A stretch of DNA of 64,000 nucleotides. Source: Rariglobus sp. Its GTDB lineage: Bacteria > Verrucomicrobiota > Verrucomicrobiia > Opitutales > Opitutaceae. Both the position numbers and the translations under genes were made by a program. The notes beneath the pieces are model-generated. The model was not told the origin of the DNA. It searched no databases and saw only the letters and a program-made list of their open reading frames with translations. Numbering within the stretch: the first letter of the stretch is position 1; every line of letters starts with the position of its first letter. Location of the stretch: assembly GCA_029266495.1 (NCBI GenBank), contig JAQSWS010000004.1:1-64000 (forward strand), given 5' to 3'. Positions 7,636-17,444 of this stretch are shown here, piece by piece.

Positions 7636-10276
7636 ATGAAAAAGCTAAAGCTCCCCAAATCGCTCCTTGTCACGTTGGCCACTCCCGCGCTTCTGGCGCT
7701 GGTCGTGCCCGCCGGGCACGCCCTCGCACAGGGCCAGACCGAGACGAAAATCCGTCTCATGGCTGATGCCCTTCGGGCGCGTGATAGTGGCGACCTTGAA
7801 ACCGCCAAGAAAAACCTGGAGGAGCTTCTCGCACTCGCCCCGAATGACGCGACCGTTCAGCGGCTGCTTTCCGGTGTGAATGCATCCATCGCCGCCCGTG
7901 CTTCGGGCGTCGCCGTAGTCGAGGCGGCACCCGCTCCCGCGTCTTCGGAGCCGGTCGAAGTGAGCATGCCTTCCGCTTCCAAGCCCGCCCCGAAGCCCGC
8001 TCCGGTGCAATCGCCCGAAGAGGCTGCGCTTTCACTGGCGGACGATCTCGCCAAGCAGGAGAACCTGCGTATCAAAGGGCTGATTGCCGACGCCCGTGCC
8101 AAGCGCGGCGAAGCTCGTGATCTCGCCAAGGACGGCCGTTTCGACGAAGCCACCGTTGTGCTCGAGGGTGCGATCAACTCGCTTCCCGCCAATCCGGCCA
8201 CTGCCGACATGATCGCCGATCTCCAGGCGGAGAAAAACGGTTTGCTGCTCGAGAAAGCCCAGTATGCGCACAAGAAGGGTGACACTGTCGCAGCCCGTGC
8301 GGCGCTCGAGGCCTATGCCTTGGCCTCCAACGACACCAAGCGGGTGGCGAAAGTCTCCCACGCCATCGATAAAACCGAACTCGATCCGCCTTTGCAGCCG
8401 ATCGAAAAAGTAAACCCCAAGTTTATCAGCGATCAAAAGGAGATCGCCAAGCTCGAGGCCAAGGGTCGCAGCCAATATCTGGCCGGCGACATTGAGGGTG
8501 CCCAGGAAACGTTCCGTTTGATCGAGTCGATCGATACGGGCAATCCCTTGGCCAAATCCATTCTTGCCCGCATTGCCACCGAGAAATCTGCGGTGGGTGA
8601 GCTCAACCGTTACAAGACCCGGGCTCAAATGCTCGAAGAGGTTGGTAATTCATGGCAGCGTCCGGGCGTTTATCTAGATCGGCCCGTTGAAACTGGTGGT
8701 GGTGGAGTTGTAGTCACGCCGCTCGCAAAGAAGTTAAACGACATTAAAATTCCCAACGTGAATTTCAGTGGCGTGGAACTCAGCCGCGTCATCAACACGC
8801 TTTCGGCCATCTCCGCCGATTATGACAAGAGCGAAGGCGCCAAGGGCGTGAACATCGTGTTGATCGACTCGAGCAACAAGAATCCCACTGTAAACATCAC
8901 CCTGCGTGATCTGTCCCTCCGCCGTATCCTCGACTTGATCACGGATGCAACGGGCTACCAATATGAGATCCAGCCTGACACCATCGTGGTGCGTCCGGGT
9001 GGAGAAGGCGGCGGTATTATCTTGGAAAATGCGTTTTTCCCGGTCACTCGCGCCACCGTCATCCGTATGACCGGCATCGGCGCAGCCGCGGCTACGACCA
9101 CTACTGCAGCAGATCCGTTTGCCGCTCCGAGCGCCGCGCCTAGTGGTAGCGGTGGCAGTGCGGGTGGCGAATCCGCGGCGCTGCAGTCGTTCCTCGAGCT
9201 ACAACGACGTCCGCCAGGTCGAGATCGAGGCCAAGTTCATGGATGTGCAGGAAGGCGTGTTGGAAGAACTCGGGGTAAACTGGAGTGCAAGCAGCGATCA
9301 TGGCACCTACCTTTCCGCGAATCGTTCGCTGGCATCTGTTTTCGGTGGCTCGGCCACCGGCGCAGCTGGCTCGATCTTGACCACGGATGGTTTGGGCGGA
9401 ACAACCGATCGTAGCATCCCCAACAGCCCCGCGGTGATTCCCGGCGCTCCGAACATCGGACTCACCACCACCAGCGGCAGCTTCACTAATCAAGATAACG
9501 AACTGGCTGTGATCACCGGTGTCATTGGCGAATTCGATGTCACCGCCACGATCCGTGCGTTGTCGCAGAAAACGGGGACTGACCTGCTGAGCTCCCCCAA
9601 GGTGACCGTGCTTTCCGGTAATCCGGCGAACATCGTCGTCGCGCAGGAACTCCGCTATCCGCAAAGCTACGGTGAGACGCAGAGCACCGTGAGCTCGGGT
9701 AATTCCGGCGGTTCGGCCATCAGTATCACCGCGGGCACGCCCCAAGAGTTCACCGTCCGCAATGTGGGTGTCGAACTCAAGGTCACGCCCACGGTTGAGG
9801 AGGATGATTACAGCATCAGCCTGGATCTGAATCCCAAGGTCACCGAGTTCGACGGATTCGTCGAATACGGCGGTCAGAGCGTCGCGTTGACCAGCTCGGG
9901 TCTGACCAGCACCACTGTCGCTTTGCCCTCCGGCTTCTACCAGCCGATCTTCTCCACGCGTGAAGTGACGACCAAGGTCACCGTGTGGGATGGCGCGACG
10001 TTGGTTCTCGGCGGATTGACTCGTGAAGAGGTCAAGAAGACCAACGACAGCATCCCGGTTTTGGGTGATATTCCGTTCCTTGGCCGGGCCTTCCGCTCCA
10101 AGGGCGAGACGTCCAGCAAGCGCAACTTGCTGATCTTCGTCACGGCCAACCTCGTCAGCCCCGGTGGTTCTCCGAAGAAGCAGCAGCTGAAGAGCGTGGC
10201 TCCTGCCTCGATGTTCCAGAACCCGACCATCGTGACCCCGGGCAGTGCCGAGTCGCGTGTTCGCGCCGGCAAATAA
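7636..10276 (+). pseudogene. Amuc_1098 family type IV pilus secretin, broken by a frameshift/deletion
   Basis: Two frames together encode one secretin. Frame 1 (7636-9414) gives a signal peptide, TPR-like helices to about residue 330 and an N-domain (KLNDIKIPNVNFSGVELSRV to IVRP). It stays homologous up to ALQSFLE and then runs into unrelated residues until its stop. Frame 2 (in-frame ATG at 9239, stop at 10276) resumes near 9191 with SSYNDVRQVEIEAKF. It carries the secretin beta domain, including LLSSPKVTVLSGNPANIVV, IPVLGDIPFLGRAFRS and LLIFVTANLVSP. The junction is at about 9190-9200. Members of this family normally have a further beta-alpha segment between these points, so DNA appears lost as well as the frame. 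Neither fragment alone should make a working secretin. It closes the Amuc_1102-1098 operon. Confidence 0.85.
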
Positions 10277-10302
10277 GCCATTCCTCCGGGCTTCTACTAT
10301 CG

Positions 10303-10334
10303 ACGCCGTCACCTTCGGGTGGCGGCGTTTTTTT
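10303..10334 (+). terminator. Rho-independent terminator of the pilus-like operon
   Basis: An 11-bp stem with one G-T pair (ACGCCGTCACC and GGTGGCGGCGT) closes a TTCG tetraloop and is followed by a run of T residues at 10328-10335. It begins 26 bp after the secretin stop and separates the operon from the exonuclease gene. Confidence 0.9.
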
Positions 10335-10381
10335 GGGCTTTATCTTTGCAATGAGCGAAGGCGCGTTCCTTGGTTTTCATC

Positions 10382-11269
10382 ATGGCTAAATGGCTTCTGA
10401 TCGACGGCTTTAATCTCGCCTACCGCTGCTTTCACGCGGTGCCCGAGCTGACGCGTGCAGACGGGTTTCCGACCAATGCGTTGCATGGCTGGGTGAAGTC
10501 GTTGTGGAAACTGGCCGATCAGGAAAAGCCGGACGGCACGCTTGTGTTTTTTGATTTGGGCGGTTCGCAGGACCGGCTGCTTTTGCTGCCCGAATACAAG
10601 GCCCAGCGTGAGGAGATGCCGGAGGCATTGTGCAAACAGATCGAGCCGATCAAGGCGCTCACGCGCGCGATGGGATTTGTAGGCATCGAAACAGATGGCG
10701 TCGAAAGTGATGACCTGCTGGCTTCACAGGCCGTTGCTTTGGCGGCGCAGGGCCACGAGGTGTTGATCGTCAGTTCCGACAAAGACTTCGCCCAGATCGT
10801 AAACAACCGGATCAAGATTCTTCTGCCGCCGCCCTCGGCCAACCCGAAGCTCGGCTGGCGTTTTCGTGACGAGGCGGGCGTGTTGGAAAAGTTTGGTGTG
10901 CCGCCAGCGCAGATCGCGGACTACCTGGCTCTGGTGGGTGACACTTCGGACAACATCCCCGGCATTTCCGGTGTGGGGCCGAAGACCGCGGTAAAATGGC
11001 TGCAGCAATATCACAACATCGAGGGTGTGATCGCCCATGCGGCGGAGCTCACGCCCGAGCGTTTCCGGGAGGCCGTGCGCGATCGCGCGGAGGATCTGCG
11101 GCGCAACTTGAAACTGACCACGTTGAATCTGTCCTTGCCGACCGTGGCCGCGGAGGCGCCCCGTATCATGGCGGAGGAGCTGTTTGCTCTGCTGGAGGGC
11201 TGGGAAATGAAATCGAGCCTCAATGAGGCGAGGGGACGCTACGGCCGGCAGCCGGAGTTTTTGTTCTAG
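10382..11269 (+). CDS. 5'-3' exonuclease / flap endonuclease (PolI N-domain type)
   Basis: The 295-residue protein is a stand-alone 5'-3' exonuclease domain. The N-terminus WLLIDGFNLAYRCFHAVPEL carries the first metal-binding Asp. The acidic clusters DGVESDDLLA and VSSDKDF and the helix-hairpin-helix region VGDTSDNIPGISGVGPKTAVKWL are all present. Such proteins remove RNA primers and 5' flaps, like the N-terminal domain of DNA polymerase I or ExoIX/Xni. The ATG at 10382 is preferred over a TTG 12 bases upstream because MAKWLLIDGFN is the normal beginning. The 5' side is a terminator, so the gene probably has its own promoter. Confidence 0.9.
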   Translation: MAKWLLIDGFNLAYRCFHAVPELTRADGFPTNALHGWVKSLWKLADQEKPDGTLVFFDLGGSQDRLLLLPEYKAQREEMPEALCKQIEPIKALTRAMGFVGIETDGVESDDLLASQAVALAAQGHEVLIVSSDKDFAQIVNNRIKILLPPPSANPKLGWRFRDEAGVLEKFGVPPAQIADYLALVGDTSDNIPGISGVGPKTAVKWLQQYHNIEGVIAHAAELTPERFREAVRDRAEDLRRNLKLTTLNLSLPTVAAEAPRIMAEELFALLEGWEMKSSLNEARGRYGRQPEFLF

Positions 11270-11309
11270 GCCGGTCTGGAATGCGGTCCGCCGGCTTTTG
11301 CTCAATTGG

Positions 11310-13661
11310 ATGAATCTCGAACCTGCCAGTTCGCGTCCTGCTTCGCCCAGGCGCCCATATGCCGGTTTACTGGTGTGGATCTGCGGTGTGTTGCTGGCCG
11401 CCAGTTTTGTCACGTGGCATGCCAAGGCGGTGGCACGTTATCTGGATCGAGTCACGGCCACGCGGTTTTCGGGCGATCCGATTGAGACACCCCTGCAACG
11501 TGTTCCGCAGGCGATAGCACCGGACGGGCAGGTGTGGGTGCGATATGCCATGGACATGGCGGAAGGCGGGAAGTGGCGCGTGCGCTCGACGGATATTGAT
11601 AACGCTCCGGAAGGGCGTCCGATCTACTGGAATTCGGCTTGGGCGCTTTGGCTGTCCGCCTGCGGTCGCCTGCGAATGGCGTTCACGGGCGAACCGCTGG
11701 CGAGGGCGATTGAATCGGCTTCGCTGTGGGCAAACCTGCCGGTGTTCTTTTTCGTGTTGATCCTGTTTTCCGGGTGGGTCTGGAGGCGTTGGGGCGGGGC
11801 GGCGGGGGCGCTTGCGGCGGTGGCGCTGGCCGGGCATCGCAAGTTTTACGAGGGATTCTATCCCGGTTACTGCGATCACCATGGGTTGATTAGCGCGGCG
11901 GTATTGGGGGTGGTGCTGGGCGCGGTTTTGGCGGGGGCGGGCTGGTGGAAAAAGGAGGCGGGACCGGGGTTCTCGCTGCTGCCGGAATCGGAACGCCAAG
12001 TCCGCCGGGCGCTGGTGATTTCGGCGGTATGCGGTGCATTGGGCCTGTGGGTGAGCGCGGCTTCGTTGGTGGTCACCATTGCGATTGTTGGAATTGCCGC
12101 GCTGTTGGTGGCGCTATTCAGGGGGCGTGCAGATGAGGCCGGTATTGCCTGCGTGTCGGGGACGTGGCGGCTTTGGGGACGGGTGGGCGGAGGGCTCAGC
12201 CTGGTCTTTTATTTGATGGAGAATTTTCCAGATCGTCTGGGGCTGCGCCTGGAGGCGAACCATCCGCTTTACAGTCTGGCATGGTGGGGGGCGGGCGAGG
12301 CGATCGCAGCCGTGCTCGTGTGGCGGACGGAATCACGTTCCGCAAGGTGGCTCGCCTCGCGCCTAAGCGGATGGGGGATCGCTGTGCTGGCGGCGCCGGC
12401 GGTCATCTTGACGAAAGGTGCGAAGGTCTTTGCCCCGCTGGATCCCTTCCTTGCTCGTATTCATGACTCAATACACGAGTTCGAGCCGTTGTGGGTGGCG
12501 ATTTCACGCGCGGGTTGGAAGCCGTATGGCGATCAACTTTTCATTTCACTGGTGATCCTGGTCCTTTGGGTGGTGTGGCGGGCGTGCAAGCCGTCCGTGT
12601 CGGAGAGGCTCGGGGTGGGATTCATCGGAGGCGTGGCACTGGCCGCCACCCTGCTGGGCTGGTATCAGAACCGCTGGCTGCTGACCGCGGCGGGACCGCA
12701 ACTTGTGCTGGTGATGGTTTTGCTGCTGGCGGTGACGGCGCGGTTCAGGGCCGGCTGGCGCGGCCTGGTGATCGTGGCGGTGGGGGCGTTGCTGTATGTG
12801 CCGGGCCCCTGGATTCTCGCCAGTGAACGCCGGCTGGTGGAACGGGTGCGGGACGTGCAATTGGGTGAAACCATGCAGTTGCTTTATCGCGACATTGCCG
12901 GGGCGCTGCTCAAAACCGGCGCGGATTCGCATTCAGTGGTGCTGGCCAGTCCCAATGCATCCGTTGGGGTGGGCTATTACGGACAATTGAGAACGGTCGG
13001 CACGTTGTATTGGGAAAACCGTGACGGGCTGCTGGTGGCGGCGGAGATTCTGGGAGCGCGGGATGACGCCGAGGCGGCGGCGCGTATTCATGCGCGTGGC
13101 GTCACTCATGTGGTGATGATTTCAAGTTACGACTTTCTGTCGGAATACCGCTTTGCGTTGCGTGGCGGATCGAACAGCCCGGAGGAATACCGGGTGGAGT
13201 TTGGGCATCGACTGCTTTACCAGCACCGCGTGCCGGTGTGGTTGGGACCGCTCGGTTATTCGGTGCCGGCTCCTCTGACCGGGCTGGGTTTCAGGGTGGC
13301 CCTGTTTGCCGTTGATTTTGAAACCCCCGTGTCCGTCGCGCACGAACGCATCGGGCGATATCAGCTGACGAAGGGCGAGCGGGATCTGGCGGAGGCGAGC
13401 TTCATGGCCGCGTTGACAGCGGACGCCTCGCGAGCGGAACCATGGCTTCTGGAGGGGCAGTTGATGCTGTCGGCAGGACGGGTGAATGAGGCCTACAATT
13501 TCATCCACGCTGGAATCGTTCGATCACCGGCAAGCCAGCGCGACGCACTGATCAAGGCGGCTGCGGCGGTATTTTCCCGGCACGGGGCCGAGGGCCGGGT
13601 TCACGTGCAAGCGCTACTTGATATGCTGAACGTAGATCGGCGGGCGGAACCGGCGAAGTAA
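11310..13661 (+). CDS. Multi-pass membrane protein, STT3-like (GT-C fold) with C-terminal TPR-like region
   Basis: The 783-residue protein has a membrane segment near residues 18-36 and roughly nine more up to about residue 525. A soluble C-terminal part ends in helical repeats (residues about 680-770). Two loops recall oligosaccharyltransferase STT3/PglB: RYAMDMAEGGKWR with Asp82 in the first periplasmic loop, followed by DNAPEGRPIYW, and FYPGYCDHHGLISAAV with Asp189-His-His, similar to the DHH motif of bacterial STT3 relatives. It could therefore move a lipid-linked glycan. No WWD-type acceptor motif was identified, so catalysis is inferred. The ATG at 11310 overlaps nothing and precedes the first membrane segment by about 17 residues. 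Confidence 0.55.
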   Translation: MNLEPASSRPASPRRPYAGLLVWICGVLLAASFVTWHAKAVARYLDRVTATRFSGDPIETPLQRVPQAIAPDGQVWVRYAMDMAEGGKWRVRSTDIDNAPEGRPIYWNSAWALWLSACGRLRMAFTGEPLARAIESASLWANLPVFFFVLILFSGWVWRRWGGAAGALAAVALAGHRKFYEGFYPGYCDHHGLISAAVLGVVLGAVLAGAGWWKKEAGPGFSLLPESERQVRRALVISAVCGALGLWVSAASLVVTIAIVGIAALLVALFRGRADEAGIACVSGTWRLWGRVGGGLSLVFYLMENFPDRLGLRLEANHPLYSLAWWGAGEAIAAVLVWRTESRSARWLASRLSGWGIAVLAAPAVILTKGAKVFAPLDPFLARIHDSIHEFEPLWVAISRAGWKPYGDQLFISLVILVLWVVWRACKPSVSERLGVGFIGGVALAATLLGWYQNRWLLTAAGPQLVLVMVLLLAVTARFRAGWRGLVIVAVGALLYVPGPWILASERRLVERVRDVQLGETMQLLYRDIAGALLKTGADSHSVVLASPNASVGVGYYGQLRTVGTLYWENRDGLLVAAEILGARDDAEAAARIHARGVTHVVMISSYDFLSEYRFALRGGSNSPEEYRVEFGHRLLYQHRVPVWLGPLGYSVPAPLTGLGFRVALFAVDFETPVSVAHERIGRYQLTKGERDLAEASFMAALTADASRAEPWLLEGQLMLSAGRVNEAYNFIHAGIVRSPASQRDALIKAAAAVFSRHGAEGRVHVQALLDMLNVDRRAEPAK

Positions 13662-13688
13662 CCGACAGGTGCCGGGCACCTGCGCGCC

Positions 13689-14429
13689 TTACTTCGCCTC
13701 CTCCTCGGGACCCAAAATGTAGCCGACGCCGTGAACCGTGCGGAAGGAATCCAGGCTGAGGCCGTTACGTTTGAACAGCTCGCGCACCTTGACGATATAT
13801 TGATCGAGGGAGCGGCTTTTCACATCCGCATGGATGCCCCAAACCGAATGAATCAATGCCTTGCGGGTAATGACGCTTCCGCGGTTCTCGTGAATGTAGG
13901 CAAGGATGCCGAGTTCCTTGCGGCCGATTTTTACGGATTTGGATCCAGGGAATTCGATTTCCAAGCGGATGGGAACCACTTGGGCGCCGCAGAACTCGAA
14001 CGGTGCGTCGATCACCCGCACGTTCTTGGTGAGATTTAAATCAGTGTTGGACTCCGCGCGGCGTAAAACTGCCCGGATGCGGGCAACCAGTTCAGGGAAG
14101 CCGAAGGGCTTTGTGATGTAGTCGTCGCCACCCAGTTCAAGCCCACGGACCTTGTTCACCTCAAGGGCGTTGCCAGTGAGGAAAATCGTCGGGACGTGGA
14201 TGTCGTTCGCCTTGAGCTCTTCAAGCAATGCGAAGCCCGATTGATCAGGAAGGTTGACGTCAAGAAGCAGCAGATTGGCGAAATTGCGTTTAAGGAAACG
14301 CAGGGCCAGGGCACAGCGATTGTAAACCTGCGTCTGCATGCCGGCTTCCTCCAGATGGAGGCAGATCAGTTTAGCCAGTTCCTCTTCATCCTCGATAACA
14401 AGAATCAGAGGTTTGGGTTCGGCGCGCAT
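13689..14429 (-). CDS. OmpR-family response regulator
   Basis: The 246-residue protein has an N-terminal receiver domain with the acidic pocket EDEEE (residues 13-17), phosphoacceptor Asp57 in LLLLDVNLPDQSG and conserved Lys107 in YITKPFG. A winged-helix DNA-binding domain follows at about residues 145-240 (RSLDQYIVKVRELFKRNGL, TVHGVGYILG). It is a phosphorylation-controlled transcription factor. I chose the ATG at 14429 because the receiver begins right after it; the open frame extends 24 codons further. No histidine kinase is adjacent, so it is an orphan regulator here. It faces the STT3-like gene tail to tail and diverges from hisG. Confidence 0.9.
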   Translation of the reverse strand: MRAEPKPLILVIEDEEELAKLICLHLEEAGMQTQVYNRCALALRFLKRNFANLLLLDVNLPDQSGFALLEELKANDIHVPTIFLTGNALEVNKVRGLELGGDDYITKPFGFPELVARIRAVLRRAESNTDLNLTKNVRVIDAPFEFCGAQVVPIRLEIEFPGSKSVKIGRKELGILAYIHENRGSVITRKALIHSVWGIHADVKSRSLDQYIVKVRELFKRNGLSLDSFRTVHGVGYILGPEEEAK

Positions 14430-14592
14430 GGGGAGATTAGAAAGGTAAACTAGGTATGAGTAATGACGGGGACGGGGAGGTTTTTTACAAATAGAGCGCA
14501 CTTGTCAAAAGAAACGTCCATGCAACCGGTGGGTAATTTAGGGTTGGAGAATAGACTTGAAGGGCTCCGGTGCGGCGTGTCCCTTGGCCGCT

Positions 14593-15477
14593 GTGTCTGC
14601 AAACGCTCCCCTGCTCATGCTCGGGTTGCCCAAGGGCAGCCTTGAGGAATCCACCAAGAACCTGTTCGCCAAGGCGGGCTGGAAGATCACCACGAGTTCG
14701 CGCTCCTACAAGCCGTCGATTGACGACCCGGAGCTCGACGGCCGCTTCGTGCGCGCGCAGGAAGTGAGTCGTTACGTTGAACATGGGTTTTTCGACTGCG
14801 GCCTGACGGGCTACGATTGGGTGCAGGAAAACAATTCCGATGTGATCGAGGTGTGCGACTTGGTTTACAGCCGCGCCTCCACGCTGAAATCCCGTTGGGT
14901 GCTTTGCGTTCCCGAATCCTCTTCGGTCCAGAAACCCGAGGATCTTGCCGGCAAGCGCGTGGCCACTGAGTTGATGAATACGACGAAGCGGTATTTTGCC
15001 GACAAGGGCATCGCCGCCGAAGTTGAGTTCTCCTGGGGCGCCACCGAGGTGAAGGTCCCCGACTTGGTGGACGCCATCGTCGACATCACTGAAACGGGCT
15101 CGTCATTGCGCGCGAACAAGCTGCGCATCGTCGATACGCTGCTTTACACCAACACCAAATTCATCGCGAACAAGGCCAGCTGGGCCAATCCGGCCAAGCG
15201 CAAGAAGATCGAGACCATTGCGCTTCTCCTGCGCGGCGCGCTCGAAGCCGGCAGCAAGGTCGGGCTTAAGCTCAATCTGCCGAAGACCTCGCTCGACGCC
15301 CTCATCAAGGCGCTCCCCTCGCTGCGCAACCCGACGATTTCCCCGTTAAGTTCGCCCGAGTGGATTGCGGTCGAGACGATCATCGACGAAAGTGTCGTTC
15401 GCGAAATTATCCCGCAATTGAAGGAACTCGGTGCCGAAGGCATCGTCGAGTATCCGCTCAACAAGGTGGTTTACTAA
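14593..15477 (+). CDS. hisG: ATP phosphoribosyltransferase (HisG, long form)
   Basis: HisG condenses ATP with phosphoribosyl diphosphate as the first step of histidine synthesis. The protein has the start motif [18 protein letters not shown], the PRPP-binding segment [18 protein letters not shown] and a C-terminal ACT-like regulatory domain, so it is the long homohexameric form (about 294 residues). The start is uncertain. A GTG at 14593 gives [16 protein letters not shown], while a TTG at 14557 has a better ribosome binding site (GGAG, seven bases upstream) and would add 12 residues. An aguB gene follows 13 bp downstream, so the two are probably cotranscribed. No other his gene is in the window. 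Confidence 0.93.
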   Translation: MSANAPLLMLGLPKGSLEESTKNLFAKAGWKITTSSRSYKPSIDDPELDGRFVRAQEVSRYVEHGFFDCGLTGYDWVQENNSDVIEVCDLVYSRASTLKSRWVLCVPESSSVQKPEDLAGKRVATELMNTTKRYFADKGIAAEVEFSWGATEVKVPDLVDAIVDITETGSSLRANKLRIVDTLLYTNTKFIANKASWANPAKRKKIETIALLLRGALEAGSKVGLKLNLPKTSLDALIKALPSLRNPTISPLSSPEWIAVETIIDESVVREIIPQLKELGAEGIVEYPLNKVVY

Positions 15478-15490
15478 GCGTCCTCACATC

Positions 15491-16378
15491 ATGCCCAAGC
15501 CCAAGACAGTCACGCTCGGTCTCCTTCAGCACGCCTGCTCGGCCGACCCAAAGACGAACCTCAAAAAGACGCTTTCTCTTGCCGAGAAAGCGGCGAAGCA
15601 GGGCGCTCAAATCATCTGCACGCAGGAACTCTTCCGCTCGCAGTATTTCTGCCAGGCCGAGGATCATAAGTATTTTGACCTCGCCGAGCCGATTCCCGGC
15701 CCGAGCACGGAAGCGTTCCAGAAAATCGCCAAAAAACACGGCGTCGTGATCATTGCCTCGCTCTTCGAAAAGCGCGCCAGCGGCCTGTATCACAACACCG
15801 CCGTGATCATTGACGCCGACGGCAAGCTGCTCGGCATCTACCGGAAAATGCACATTCCGGACGACCCGCTTTTCTACGAGAAGTTCTATTTCACGCCCGG
15901 CGATACCGGTTTCAAGGCGTGGGATACGAAGTTCGGCAAGATCGGCGTGCTCATCTGCTGGGACCAATGGTATCCCGAAGGCGCCCGCCTCACGGCCATG
16001 CAGGGCGCGGAGATCCTTTTTTATCCGACCGCGATCGGCTGGCATCCGTCCGAGAAAAAAGAATACGGCGTCAATCAGCACGGTGCGTGGGAAACCATTC
16101 AACGTTCGCATGCCGTGGCCAACGGGTGCTACGTCGCCGCCATCAACCGCGTGGGCCTGGAACAACCCATCGGCGGCGACGGCCTTGAGTTTTGGGGCCA
16201 GAGCTTCGTCGCCGGCACCAGCGGCCAGATTCTTTCCAAGGCCAGCGTCGACAAAGAGGAAATCCTGCTCGTTCCCGTTGAGTTGGGCAAGGTCGACGTG
16301 ACGCGCACGCACTGGCCGTTCCTCCGCGATCGCCGGATTGACGCTTACGACAACCTCACGAAGCGTTTCATCGACTGA
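15491..16378 (+). CDS. aguB: N-carbamoylputrescine amidase (nitrilase superfamily)
   Basis: The 295-residue enzyme hydrolyses N-carbamoylputrescine to putrescine, CO2 and ammonia. The nitrilase catalytic triad is visible: Glu46 in CTQELFRS, Lys119 in YRKMHIPDD and Cys156 in LICWDQWYPEGARL. Its length and the closing segment THWPFLRDRRIDAYDNL match the family. The next gene, aguA, starts two bases after its stop, and the pair forms the full agmatine-to-putrescine route. It follows hisG closely and is probably in the same transcript. Confidence 0.95.
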   Translation: MPKPKTVTLGLLQHACSADPKTNLKKTLSLAEKAAKQGAQIICTQELFRSQYFCQAEDHKYFDLAEPIPGPSTEAFQKIAKKHGVVIIASLFEKRASGLYHNTAVIIDADGKLLGIYRKMHIPDDPLFYEKFYFTPGDTGFKAWDTKFGKIGVLICWDQWYPEGARLTAMQGAEILFYPTAIGWHPSEKKEYGVNQHGAWETIQRSHAVANGCYVAAINRVGLEQPIGGDGLEFWGQSFVAGTSGQILSKASVDKEEILLVPVELGKVDVTRTHWPFLRDRRIDAYDNLTKRFID

Positions 16379-16380
16379 GC

Positions 16381-17433
16381 ATGGCCGCCAAAAAATCAAA
16401 GGAGACGCCCGCCGCGCTCGGCTTTCGCATGCCGGCCGAGTGGGCGCCGCAAACCGCCGTGTGGTTGTCGTGGCCGCATAAACGTGCCTCGTGGCCCGGT
16501 CAGTTTCGTCCGATCCCCTATGTGTTCGCCGGGATCGTCGCGCAGATAAGCCGTTTTGAGGAGGTGCGCATCAATATCGCCGCGCCACTCCAGAAACGCG
16601 CGTGGTCACTGATCACCAAGGCGGGCGCCGACCTGTCGAAGGTCACCTTCCACGACCATCCGACCAACGACGCATGGTGTCGCGACCACGGTCCGATTTT
16701 CGTCAAAAACCATAAGACCGGCGAACTCGCCGTCACCGATTGGGTGCACACTGCATGGGGTGGCAAATATCCGCCCTACGACCTCGACAACACGATCCCG
16801 CCGCTCGTCGCGAAGAAGCTTAAACTCCGCCGCTTCGAGAACGATATGGTGCTCGAAGGGGGCTCCATCGAAGTCAATGGCGAGGGACTGCTCCTTACCA
16901 GCGAGCAATGCCTGCTCAATAAAAACCGCAACCCGCATCTGACGCGCGATCAGATTGAGCAAAACCTGAAGGACTACCTCGGCATCACACAGGTCCTGTG
17001 GGTCGGCGACGGTATCATCGGCGACGATACAGACGGTCATATCGACGACATCACCCGGTTCTACAAACCCGACGGATTCATCACCGTGGTCGAGTCCAAC
17101 AAGCGAGATCCCAATCACAAGATCCTCTCCGAAAATCTGGAGCGACTGAAGGCCTTCCGCACCCCGAAGGGCAAGAAGTTCGATATCGTGGAGCTTCCCA
17201 TGCCGAAGCCGTTTGCATTTCAGGGACAGACGGTGCCGGCGAGCTACGCGAATTTTCTGATCATCAACGGTGCGGTGCTCGTGCCGAACTTCCGTCAGAA
17301 AAAACGCGATGCGGAGGCCAACGCGATCATCCGTGCATGCTTCCTTGGTCGTGAAATCATTCCGATCGACTGCTACGATCTCATTTGGGGCCTTGGCACG
17401 TTGCATTGTATTTCGCAGCAACAGCCGGCGTGA
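16381..17433 (+). CDS. aguA: Agmatine deiminase
   Basis: The 350-residue protein converts agmatine to N-carbamoylputrescine, the substrate of the adjacent AguB. It belongs to the PPADI/arginine-deiminase fold. Visible active-site parts are DAWCRDHGPIF, EGGSIEVN, DDTDGHIDD with Asp218 and His220, and Cys343 in GTLHCISQQ near the C-terminus. The start ATG lies two bases after the aguB stop. No arginine decarboxylase gene is in the window, so the agmatine source is not shown. Confidence 0.95.
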   Translation: MAAKKSKETPAALGFRMPAEWAPQTAVWLSWPHKRASWPGQFRPIPYVFAGIVAQISRFEEVRINIAAPLQKRAWSLITKAGADLSKVTFHDHPTNDAWCRDHGPIFVKNHKTGELAVTDWVHTAWGGKYPPYDLDNTIPPLVAKKLKLRRFENDMVLEGGSIEVNGEGLLLTSEQCLLNKNRNPHLTRDQIEQNLKDYLGITQVLWVGDGIIGDDTDGHIDDITRFYKPDGFITVVESNKRDPNHKILSENLERLKAFRTPKGKKFDIVELPMPKPFAFQGQTVPASYANFLIINGAVLVPNFRQKKRDAEANAIIRACFLGREIIPIDCYDLIWGLGTLHCISQQQPA

Positions 17434-17444
17434 GTTGCGATGCC

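Noticed and set aside
13666-13683. A 7-bp hairpin (CAGGTGC with GCACCTG) between the STT3-like gene and the response regulator
   Set aside because: No T tract follows on either strand and the stem is short, so I do not call a terminator.
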